A model generated the notes under the pieces. That model did not search any database. It was not told the origin of the DNA and saw nothing but the letters and a program-made list of their open reading frames with translations. A stretch of DNA of 38,983 bases from Chloroflexota bacterium (GTDB lineage Bacteria > Chloroflexota > Limnocylindria > Limnocylindrales > CSP1-4). A program made the position numbers and the translations under genes. This document shows positions 16,727 through 23,875 of the stretch, piece by piece (position 1 is the stretch's first letter; the number at the start of each line of letters is the position of its first letter). The stretch spans positions 1-38,983 of the forward strand of contig JANYJG010000147.1 in assembly GCA_025358515.1 (NCBI GenBank). Direction: 5' to 3'.

Positions 16727-18547
16727 ATGATCGAACCGCAATTCCGTTGGCGAGTGCCGGAGGCCGTGTCCTTTGACTCGGGTTATGTTGCCCTCGCTCG
16801 GGAACACGGCGTCAGTGAGCGGCTGCTCTCGATTCTGGCCGCCAGGGGCGTCTGCGACGGGGCTGCCCTGCTGCGCTTCCTTGCCCCGGCGCAGGAGGGG
16901 CTGCACGACCCGCGTCTGCTTCCCGACGCCGCGGTCGCCCTGGCGCGAGTTACCTTGGCCCGGCAACGGGGCGAGCGGGTTCTGGTATACGGGGACTTCG
17001 ACGCAGACGGGCTCACCGGCTTGTCCATCGCGGTCATCGCGCTGCGCCGACTGGGTCTGGATGCGGAGCCCTATGTGCCTGAACGTCTCGGAGACGGCCA
17101 TGGGCTATCGCTGCGGGCAGTCGAGCGGGCCGTAACTGAAGGGCGGACCCTGATAGTGACCGCGGATTGCGGAACGAGCAGCTCGGCGGAGATTGACTTC
17201 GCCCTGGCTCAGGGAGTAGACGTGCTGGTCACGGACCATCACCACGCCGCTACTTGGCCGGCCAACGCCGTCGCCGTCGTCAATCCGCAGCGCGCGGATT
17301 CCATCTACCCGGAGCACGATCTTACGGGAGCCGGCGTGGCCTGGAAGTTTGCGCATCTCATTCTCGGGAACTTCGAGCCTGGCTCGTTGCCGAGCGCCGA
17401 ACCTCCGACACTTCCGGACGCCGTGCGCGACCTCGCGGACCTGGCAATCATTGGAACCGTTGCCGACGTGGGTCCGATCCTGGGCGAGAATCGTGCCATT
17501 GCCCGGCTGGGATTGGAGCGGCTGCGAACGTCTGCCCGACCGGGGCTGGCGGCGTTGATGCTTCGGGCGGGCGTCGCCGTGGATCGCCTGGACGCAGACG
17601 GCATCGGCTTTGCGATCGCGCCTCGGCTGAACGCGGCCGGCAGGGTAGGGGAGGCGGCCCGGGCAGCCCGACTCCTGCTGTCTGAAGACCCAGCGGAGGC
17701 GGCGGCACTCGCCGACGAGATCGACAAGGCCAACACGGACCGGCGCGAACTGACCCGCGTGGCGTTGAGCCAGGCCCGCGAGATTCTGGGTCTGGACGGC
17801 GACGGAGGCAGCGCCGACGGTGCCGTTGGAATGCAGCTGCCTGCGAGCAGGGGCGGGGCAATTCTGGTGCGGGGCGAGTGGTCGGTCGGGATTATCGGGC
17901 TGATCGCGGGGCGTCTGGCCGAAGACCTCGGTCGTCCGGCGGTCGTGGCCGCGGTGGTTGATGCCGACGCGGGCATTCTTCGGGCTTCGTGCCGGAGCGC
18001 CGGAGGCTGCAATCTGGCCGAAACGCTGATCGAATGTGAGGACCTGCTGATCCGCCACGGCGGCCACGCGGCGGCGGCCGGGTTCGACATTCGGGCCGAC
18101 CAATGGGCCGAATTCCAGACACGCTTCGCTACCATCGTTGCCGCATCGCAGGCTGGCTCGCCGGCGATTCCCTCGCTGCCAGAGTTGAAGCTGGACCTGG
18201 TTCTACGGGCCGACGCGGTTGACTACGCCCTCATCGGGGAGCTGGCCCTCTTGAATCCAACCGGCTTCGGCAACCCCACGCCAACGATCGGCATCTGCGG
18301 ACTCATCGTGTCGCGGGTCCGCGCCGCCGCCGGCGGCCACACTCAACTGGTGTTGAGGCGGAGTCGCGACGTCATCGACGCGGTGGCCTTCCGCCGGCCG
18401 GACCTGGCCACGAGACTGCACGAGGGCGACCGGATCGACGTCGCGGCCCGGACCGCCAGTCGCCGGTTCGGCGGCATCGAGTCGATGCAGCTCGAAATTG
18501 TGGACGTTGCCTCGGAGGGGTCGCAGCCGGGGATGCGGTTCGGGTGA
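16727..18547 (+). CDS. recJ: Single-stranded-DNA-specific exonuclease RecJ
   Basis: A 606-residue 5'-3' exonuclease of the DHH phosphoesterase family, used in recombination and repair. The metal-binding motifs are in order: YGDFDADGLTG (about residues 88-98), TADCGTSSS and TDHHHA (the DHH motif), and NPQR. A middle segment gives IGTVADVGPILGENR. The DHHA1 part shows GIIGLIAGRLAEDLGRPAVV, RASCRSAGG and HGGHAAAAGF. The C-terminal OB-fold region is present. Start ATG 16727; no Shine-Dalgarno is evident, and a weak TGTCAT lies 10 nt upstream. It is separated from secF by about 90 nt and from pyrF by about 100 nt, so it may be its own unit. Confidence 0.95.
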   Translation: MIEPQFRWRVPEAVSFDSGYVALAREHGVSERLLSILAARGVCDGAALLRFLAPAQEGLHDPRLLPDAAVALARVTLARQRGERVLVYGDFDADGLTGLSIAVIALRRLGLDAEPYVPERLGDGHGLSLRAVERAVTEGRTLIVTADCGTSSSAEIDFALAQGVDVLVTDHHHAATWPANAVAVVNPQRADSIYPEHDLTGAGVAWKFAHLILGNFEPGSLPSAEPPTLPDAVRDLADLAIIGTVADVGPILGENRAIARLGLERLRTSARPGLAALMLRAGVAVDRLDADGIGFAIAPRLNAAGRVGEAARAARLLLSEDPAEAAALADEIDKANTDRRELTRVALSQAREILGLDGDGGSADGAVGMQLPASRGGAILVRGEWSVGIIGLIAGRLAEDLGRPAVVAAVVDADAGILRASCRSAGGCNLAETLIECEDLLIRHGGHAAAAGFDIRADQWAEFQTRFATIVAASQAGSPAIPSLPELKLDLVLRADAVDYALIGELALLNPTGFGNPTPTIGICGLIVSRVRAAAGGHTQLVLRRSRDVIDAVAFRRPDLATRLHEGDRIDVAARTASRRFGGIESMQLEIVDVASEGSQPGMRFG

Positions 18548-18568
18548 TCTTGCGCGGCGCGCCCGTTG

Positions 18569-18586
18569 CGGGCCGGGCCCGGCCCG
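18569..18586. terminator. 18-nt perfect palindrome after recJ
   Basis: A self-complementary run of G and C only (CGGGCCGGGCCCGGCCCG) lies 21 nt after the recJ stop. It can form a hairpin, but no T-run follows. It may be a weak terminator or a protein-binding palindrome. Confidence 0.4.
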
Positions 18587-18640
18587 TAGCAGTCCTGCGC
18601 CTGGCGCGGGGCGGGTGTCATGGCCGCCGGGCCGGTCCGC

Positions 18641-18646
18641 TAACCT
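18641..18646 (+). promoter_or_regulatory. -10-like hexamer TAACCT just before pyrF
   Basis: TAACCT ends 5 nt before GTG 18652 and 8 nt before ATG 18655, with no Shine-Dalgarno sequence, which fits a leaderless transcript. Confidence 0.5.
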
Positions 18647-18654
18647 AGGCCGTG

Positions 18655-19518
18655 ATGAAGACATACCTTGAGCGCCTCTCGGCCCGCACCAGATCTGTCG
18701 GTTCGGTCCTGTGCGTCGGCCTGGATCCGCAGCCCGAGGCCCTGCCGGACGGCTTCGCGGCCGATCTGGCGGGCGTGGAACGCTTCTGCGAGGTGCTGCT
18801 GGACGCGGCTATGCCGTTCGCGGCCGCCATCAAACCGAACCTGGCCTTCTTCGAGGCATTCGGCTCGGCCGGGATCGCGGCGCTGGAGCGACTGCGCGGC
18901 CGCGTGCCAGCGGACCTCCCGTTCGTCGCCGACGTCAAGCGCGGCGACATCGGCACGACCGCCGCCCGCCAGGCCGCCGCCCTGTACGACATTCTGGGCT
19001 GCGACGCCATCACCGCCAACCCGTACCTGGGCTCCGAGGCGATCGAGCCGCTGCTGGCCCGCGGCGATCGGTTCGCCTATGTGCTTTGCCGCACCTCCAA
19101 CCCCGGCGCGGGCGAACTGCAATCGCTCGAGGTGGCGGCCGATCCTGTCAGCGGCGCTCCGGCCGAGCCGCTGTACGCCCGCGTCGCCAGACGGGCGAGT
19201 TCCTGGGGGCCCGGTGGGACTGTTGGGCTGGTTGTAGGAGCCACCGCGCCGATCGAGTTGGAACGGATTCGCGGCATCGCCCCGGGCTTGGCCATGCTCG
19301 TGCCCGGCGTGGGCGCCCAGGGTGGGGAAGTGGAGCCGGTCTTGCGCCACGGGCCCGCGACGGCGTCGCCCGCCGGTAATGGCTACGGCGGCGGCCTGCT
19401 GATCAACGTCTCTCGCGGCATCTCGGGCGCCGCGGGCCGAGGAACCGCCGCCGCGGACGTGGCCGAGAGGCTTGCCGCAGCCACGGCCGATTGGGCTGCA
19501 AGGCTCCGCCCGGCCTGA
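18655..19518 (+). CDS. pyrF: Orotidine-5'-phosphate decarboxylase, type 2
   Basis: Decarboxylates OMP to UMP, the last step of pyrimidine synthesis. Seen in 287 residues: LCVGLDPQPEALP at the N-terminus, AIKPNLAFFEAFG, the catalytic Asp-Lys-x-x-Asp core in VADVKRGDIGTTAA (about residues 89-102), DAITANPYLG and CRTSNPGA. The length and these blocks match the longer type 2 (mycobacterial-type) enzymes rather than the 230-residue type 1. ATG 18655 is chosen; the adjacent GTG 18652 is equally possible. No other pyrimidine genes are nearby, so pyrF is separated from the rest of its pathway. Confidence 0.94.
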   Translation: MKTYLERLSARTRSVGSVLCVGLDPQPEALPDGFAADLAGVERFCEVLLDAAMPFAAAIKPNLAFFEAFGSAGIAALERLRGRVPADLPFVADVKRGDIGTTAARQAAALYDILGCDAITANPYLGSEAIEPLLARGDRFAYVLCRTSNPGAGELQSLEVAADPVSGAPAEPLYARVARRASSWGPGGTVGLVVGATAPIELERIRGIAPGLAMLVPGVGAQGGEVEPVLRHGPATASPAGNGYGGGLLINVSRGISGAAGRGTAAADVAERLAAATADWAARLRPA

Positions 19519-19579
19519 CCGCCGTCGGTCCGCCGCGAGGCCCCCGGTGACGCTCCGCGGGACGAGGTCTGGGGCGCGC

Positions 19580-19585
19580 TAGACT
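19580..19585 (+). promoter_or_regulatory. -10-like hexamer TAGACT just before rapZ
   Basis: TAGACT ends 6 nt before the ATG at 19592, with no Shine-Dalgarno sequence. It would be the promoter of the rapZ-yvcK-whiA operon with a leaderless first gene. Confidence 0.5.
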
Positions 19586-19591
19586 TAGCTC

Positions 19592-20638
19592 ATGCGCAAC
19601 AAAGCTGCCTCTCCCAGCGCACAGACGGCGCCGCCGTCGAAGCCGCCGCCTCAACCGGCGAGCGCCGGCGGTCATGGCGCCGCCGCCCCGGGACGGACCG
19701 AGCGCGGGAGCGTCAGGAACGCCCCCGCCCGCCTCACAGCGGGTGTTGGCGCCAAGGGCGTGCCGACCGCGGCCGAGCAGCGGGTGGTGCTCCTCAGCGG
19801 GCTCTCGGGTGCAGGCAAGACCGCAGCCACCAAGCTATTCGAGGACCTCGGCTATACCTGCATCGACAATCTGCCCGGCGAACTCCTGCCCGATCTCGCG
19901 GAACTGGTGTCGCGGGACCGCCAGCGATTCGAGAAGGTCGCCATCGTCCTTGACGTTCGGGCCGGCAACGCGCCCCTAGCCCTGGCGGCCATGCGCGGCG
20001 CGCTCGAGGGGCGCGGCATAAAGCCGCGGGTTATCTTCCTGGAAGCCCGCGATGAGGTTCTGATCCGCCGCTTCTCCGAGACGCGCCACCGCCATCCTCT
20101 GGCGGGCAAGCGGGGCATCGCCGGGTCGATCGCCGAAGAGCGCCGCCTGCTTGAGCCTGTACGTGCGGATTCGGACGCCGTCATCGACACCTCCGATCTT
20201 TCGCTTCGGCAGCTCAAGGAGCGGATCTTCGCTCAGCTGGCCGATCCGGCGTCACAGGACGGGATTGTCTTCCAGCTCATCAGCTTTGGGTTCAAGCACG
20301 GCATACCGCTCGAGGCGGACCTCGTCTTCGACGTCAGGTTCATGGAGAACCCGTACTACGTGGACGAGTTGCGCCACCTCTCGGGTCTGACGCCGGCGGT
20401 GCGCGACTATGTCATGGGCCAGCCGATCGCGAAGCAATTCTTCGACTTCCTAGCTCAGTTCCTGGAGTTGACGATTCCAGGCTTTCGAAGCGAAGGCAAG
20501 TCGCGACTCACGATCGCCATCGGCTGCACGGGTGGTTACCACCGCTCCATCGTCATCACCGAGCATCTCAAAGCATGGCTGGAAAACGGCAACTTCGGAA
20601 CGGTGTCCGTATTCCATCGCGAGCTGGAGAGAGGATGA
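19592..20638 (+). CDS. rapZ: RapZ/YvcJ-family RNase adapter/nucleotide-binding protein
   Basis: A P-loop protein. In E. coli RapZ controls glucosamine-6-phosphate synthase via small RNAs; in Gram-positives YvcJ is a nucleotide hydrolase. Seen: Walker A GLSGAGKTAA at about residues 70-79, then DNLPGELLPDL, FLEARDEVLIRRFSETRHRHPL, DTSDLS, and the C-terminal SFGFKHGIP, DVRFMENPYY and IGCTGGYHRSI motifs. The family length is about 285 residues. This protein has 348 because of a Pro/Ala/Ser/Lys-rich N-terminal extension of about 60 residues. ATG 19592 is supported by the -10-like hexamer 6 nt upstream. The gene overlaps yvcK by 4 nt (ATGA). Confidence 0.94.
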   Translation: MRNKAASPSAQTAPPSKPPPQPASAGGHGAAAPGRTERGSVRNAPARLTAGVGAKGVPTAAEQRVVLLSGLSGAGKTAATKLFEDLGYTCIDNLPGELLPDLAELVSRDRQRFEKVAIVLDVRAGNAPLALAAMRGALEGRGIKPRVIFLEARDEVLIRRFSETRHRHPLAGKRGIAGSIAEERRLLEPVRADSDAVIDTSDLSLRQLKERIFAQLADPASQDGIVFQLISFGFKHGIPLEADLVFDVRFMENPYYVDELRHLSGLTPAVRDYVMGQPIAKQFFDFLAQFLELTIPGFRSEGKSRLTIAIGCTGGYHRSIVITEHLKAWLENGNFGTVSVFHRELERG

Positions 20639-21993
20639 GAAGATCCCGCCTCCGCTTCAGTGGACGGGGGATGCGGCGCTGGCTGAGCCCGGGTATCGGC
20701 ATCAAGCGTTGGCTCGTTGTGGTGTTCTTCGGTGAATTGTGCCTCGCCCTGGCAGGCGCGTTCGTTCTGCGGTGGGTCTATCGCGACTTCGACGTCTCGG
20801 GGCCAAGTCAGACGGCCCTATGGTTCCTGACCCTGCAGTTCCTGCCATACGCGGTTCGCGCCATCATCATCGGCGTTCTCGGACTGGGGCTCTTCTTTTA
20901 CGGATCCTGGCGCGCGATTCGCGTTGTTGTTGGGCCGTTCCTCTCGTCCGAGGCGGATCAGCCGCTGGTCGAGGTCATCTACCAAAAGCGCTTCCTGTCG
21001 CGCGGGCCCAAGATCGTGGTCATCGGCGGGGGCACGGGTCTGAGCATGTTGCTGCGCGGGCTTAAGGAGCACACCAGCAACATCACCGCCGTGGTGACGG
21101 TGGCGGACGACGGTGGTTCGTCCGGACGACTGCGCGAGTCGCTCGGCATTCCGGCTGTTGGCGATATCCGCAACTGCATTGCGGCGCTGGCGGACGCGGA
21201 GCCGCTCATGGCCGAGTTGCTCCAATACCGATTCCCGGGCGACGACTCGGCCAGTCTGGGCGGACACACCATCGGCAATCTGCTTCTTGCGGCAATGACC
21301 GCCGTCCAGGGCGACGATTTCGAAGAGGCCGTGCGGCAGATGAATCGGGTCCTGGCCGTGCGAGGCCAGGTTGTGCCGGCCACGGCGACGCCAATCGTCT
21401 TGCACGCCAGGCTGCTCGATGGCACGCAGGTTACCGGCCAGTCGGAGATCTCCCGAGCCTCCGGGATCGATCGCGTCTGGTTGAGTCCGGAGGGCGTGGC
21501 CGCGGGTGATGACGCAGTCCGGGCGATCGGGGAAGCGGATCTGTTAGTGATTGGCCCCGGCAGCCTCTACACCAGCATTCTGCCAAGCCTGCTGCTGCCT
21601 GAGATCGCGCAAGCGGTCCGGACCACGCCGGCCCTTCGGTTGTACGTGTGCAATGTTGCCACTCAGAAGGGCGAGACTTCGGACTATGACCTGGCCGATC
21701 ACGTCGCGGCACTGGAACGGCATACCAGCCCCGGGCTCCTGGATCTGGTTCTGGCCAACAATCAGTTCGCGGCCAAACGGCGCGGTAACGATGATGCGGA
21801 TCCGGTGAAGTTGCGCTGGCCGCCGCTGCCGGCTTCGTCCGCGTCGGCGGGCCCGCGCCTCGTGCTGGACGACGTTGTGGATCCGGAGAACGCCCATCAC
21901 CACGACTCGGCTCGCCTGGCGGCCGCGATCGTGAAGGTCTACGAGAGCGAAGGGTTCGGTCGTCGCCGATCGCGGGTCGCGCGAACGGCGTGA
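20635..21993 (+). CDS. yvcK: YvcK/CofD-like gluconeogenesis factor with N-terminal membrane segments
   Basis: A 452-residue protein. ATG 20635 overlaps the rapZ stop by 4 nt and is preceded by GGAGAGAGG, so it is preferred to an in-frame ATG further up. The YvcK core begins at about residue 127: VVIGGGTGLSMLLRGL, ADDGGSSGRLRE, GDIRNCIAALAD, LGGHTIGNLLL, GPGSLYTSILPSLL and NVATQKGETSDY. YvcK binds UDP-GlcNAc-type ligands and affects carbon use and cell shape. Bacillus YvcK has about 317 residues and is soluble. The first 120 residues here add two hydrophobic helices (about 24-45 and 63-88), so this form should be membrane-anchored. It overlaps whiA by 4 nt (GTGA). Confidence 0.94.
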   Translation: MRRSRLRFSGRGMRRWLSPGIGIKRWLVVVFFGELCLALAGAFVLRWVYRDFDVSGPSQTALWFLTLQFLPYAVRAIIIGVLGLGLFFYGSWRAIRVVVGPFLSSEADQPLVEVIYQKRFLSRGPKIVVIGGGTGLSMLLRGLKEHTSNITAVVTVADDGGSSGRLRESLGIPAVGDIRNCIAALADAEPLMAELLQYRFPGDDSASLGGHTIGNLLLAAMTAVQGDDFEEAVRQMNRVLAVRGQVVPATATPIVLHARLLDGTQVTGQSEISRASGIDRVWLSPEGVAAGDDAVRAIGEADLLVIGPGSLYTSILPSLLLPEIAQAVRTTPALRLYVCNVATQKGETSDYDLADHVAALERHTSPGLLDLVLANNQFAAKRRGNDDADPVKLRWPPLPASSASAGPRLVLDDVVDPENAHHHDSARLAAAIVKVYESEGFGRRRSRVARTA

Positions 21994-22907
21994 CCACAGC
22001 GGAACGGGATCTGGTCGAGTCGCTGCGGTTTGAATTGGCCGCCGTGGACCCGCCCCGTCGGTGTTGCCGCATAGCGGAGATCGCGGGCCTGGCCGGCGCC
22101 TTCCAGCCACGTCGGCGAATGGTTACCCGCGTGATCCTGCGGTTGCGGGGCCGCGCAGCCTTGCATGCCGGCGGGTCGACTGACCCTTCGATCGTTGGAG
22201 CCAGGGCCGGTGCGGCCGCCAGGGCGATCGAACGGACGGTCAAACTCAGCGACGTACTCCCCGGAGGCACCGAGCCGGACTTCGAGTGGCGGACGGCCGC
22301 CGAACACTGTCGAGTCGCCTACCTGCGCGGCCGGTTTCTAGCGCATGGGTCGTTGAGTCTCGCGGCCGGTCGGACCCACCTGGAGTTCGTATTGCCCTTG
22401 GTCGAGGCAATGGCCCTATCCCAGCAATTCGGCCAGACAGGCCTGGAGGCGTCCTGGCGGTTGCGCCGCGGCCGTGGCGTCGTAACGTGGAAGAGCGGCG
22501 AGACCGTCGGAACATTCCTACGAGTGGTGGGCGCTGGATCGGCCCTGCTCACCCTGGAGTCGCGTCTGGTCTCCCGTTCGGTCCGCGGCGAGCTGAATCG
22601 GTTCATCAATGCCGAGTCGGCGAACCTGCAGCGGGCTGTGGCCGCCGCCGCCCGCCAGCTCGATGCCATCGCCACGCTTGCGGCCGACGGGCGCCTGGCC
22701 GAGCAGCCATACGTGGTCCAACTCGTGGCCGATGCCCGTCGCGAGGTACCGGAGGCCACCTTGGCGGAGCTAGCCGAGAAGCTGCAGCTCCATCGCTCGG
22801 CCGTGCAACGGGCTCTGGAACGGGTCGAACGGCTGGCCCTCCACCCCGACGACGGGGTGGGGAAGGACGACGGGGTGGGGAAGAGGGCCGGCCGGGCGCG
22901 CATCTAG
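21990..22907 (+). CDS. whiA: WhiA-family DNA-binding regulator
   Basis: A 305-residue protein with the WhiA layout: an N-terminal region related to LAGLIDADG endonucleases (EWRTAAEHCRVAYLRGRFLAHGSLS is split across the two halves of the fold) and a C-terminal helix-turn-helix domain (ESANLQRAVAAAARQLDAI, then PEATLAELAEKLQLHRSAVQRAL). WhiA controls sporulation in Streptomyces and links cell division to metabolism in other Gram-positives. The gene starts at GTG 21990, overlapping yvcK. This three-gene order with rapZ and yvcK is conserved in Gram-positives. The tail has a DDGVGK hexapeptide repeated twice, encoded by an 18-nt tandem duplication. Confidence 0.92.
   Translation: MTTAERDLVESLRFELAAVDPPRRCCRIAEIAGLAGAFQPRRRMVTRVILRLRGRAALHAGGSTDPSIVGARAGAAARAIERTVKLSDVLPGGTEPDFEWRTAAEHCRVAYLRGRFLAHGSLSLAAGRTHLEFVLPLVEAMALSQQFGQTGLEASWRLRRGRGVVTWKSGETVGTFLRVVGAGSALLTLESRLVSRSVRGELNRFINAESANLQRAVAAAARQLDAIATLAADGRLAEQPYVVQLVADARREVPEATLAELAEKLQLHRSAVQRALERVERLALHPDDGVGKDDGVGKRAGRARI
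22848..22883 (+). repeat. 18-nt tandem duplication at the whiA 3' end
   Basis: Two exact 18-nt copies (22848-22865, 22866-22883) encode DDGVGK twice. This lies outside the helix-turn-helix domain. Confidence 0.85.
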
Positions 22908-23062
22908 CTCAGCCGCCTGATCTCGTTACGTCAGCGATTCAACTGCGATTACGCGATCTTGCGCCACTCCGAGTGTCCGGCGGGCCGACTGACACCTGAG
23001 CGCAGCCCGTCCGCCACCCTATGAGGGGCCGACTGTCCCTCCAGCGCCGGGTCGCAAGGTGG

Positions 23063-23068
23063 CATCAT
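23063..23068 (+). promoter_or_regulatory. Possible -10-like hexamer CATCAT before tpiA
   Basis: CATCAT ends 6 nt before the tpiA ATG (23075). It matches the leaderless spacing seen at other genes, but the hexamer is a weaker match and the GGGGG that follows could also act in ribosome binding. Confidence 0.3.
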
Positions 23069-23074
23069 GGGGGT

Positions 23075-23875
23075 ATGAGACCTGTGATTATTGCCGCCAA
23101 CTGGAAAATGAATACCACCCCTGCGGACGCTGGAGAGCTTGCCGCGACAATCGCCGCCCGGACTGAGGAGCCTGAGGTCGTGCGAGTGATCTGCCCGCCT
23201 TACGTTTGCCTCGCCGCAGTGCGCGACGCACTCGCCGGCACGAATGTCGCCGTGGGCGCTCAGAACGTCCATCACGAGGCTGCCGGCGCATACACCGGTG
23301 AGATCTCCGCCGCCGCGCTGGCCGGCCTGGCCACGTGGGTAATCCTCGGCCATTCCGAGCGTCGCCGCGACGCCCTCGAATCAGACGAACTGATCGGCAA
23401 GAAGCTGGCCCGCGCCGTGTCGTCCGGTCTGCGTCCGATCCTGTGCGTCGGCGAGATGCTTGCGGAGCGCGAGGCGGGACGGGCCGTCGAGGTCGTGGCC
23501 GCGCAGCTGCACGGCGCCCTCGCCGGCAAGGACATCGAAACGCTCCTGAGCGCCGGCTTCGTAATCGCCTATGAGCCCGTCTGGGCCATCGGCACCGGCC
23601 GCACCGCCTCCGCCGCCGACGCTGCGGCCATGGCCGAGGCGATTCGGGCGACCCTCTCGGCGGACCTGCGCTGGGGAGCGGCCGCCGAGCAGGTTCCGGT
23701 TTTGTACGGCGGCAGTGTCACCAGCGCCAACATCGGCGAGTTTCTGGCCGAGCATTCGATCGATGGCGGCCTCGTCGGCGGCGCCTCGCTCAAGCCGGAC
23801 GAAATGGCCGGCATGGTCGCCCGCGCCGCGATCACAGCCCGCGCCCGTGCTGAAGCCACTGGGAAGTCCGCATGA
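23075..23875 (+). CDS. tpiA: Triosephosphate isomerase
   Basis: Interconverts dihydroxyacetone phosphate and glyceraldehyde-3-phosphate. In 266 residues: AANWKMN with the catalytic Lys, ILGHSERR with the catalytic His, AYEPVWAIGTG with the catalytic Glu followed by loop 6, and YGGSVTSAN plus GGLVGGASL for phosphate binding. ATG 23075 (MRPVIIAANWKMN) is chosen because the family begins here; the frame is open further upstream without homology. The stop overlaps the gpmI start by 4 nt (ATGA), linking two glycolytic enzymes in one transcript. Confidence 0.96.
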   Translation: MRPVIIAANWKMNTTPADAGELAATIAARTEEPEVVRVICPPYVCLAAVRDALAGTNVAVGAQNVHHEAAGAYTGEISAAALAGLATWVILGHSERRRDALESDELIGKKLARAVSSGLRPILCVGEMLAEREAGRAVEVVAAQLHGALAGKDIETLLSAGFVIAYEPVWAIGTGRTASAADAAAMAEAIRATLSADLRWGAAAEQVPVLYGGSVTSANIGEFLAEHSIDGGLVGGASLKPDEMAGMVARAAITARARAEATGKSA

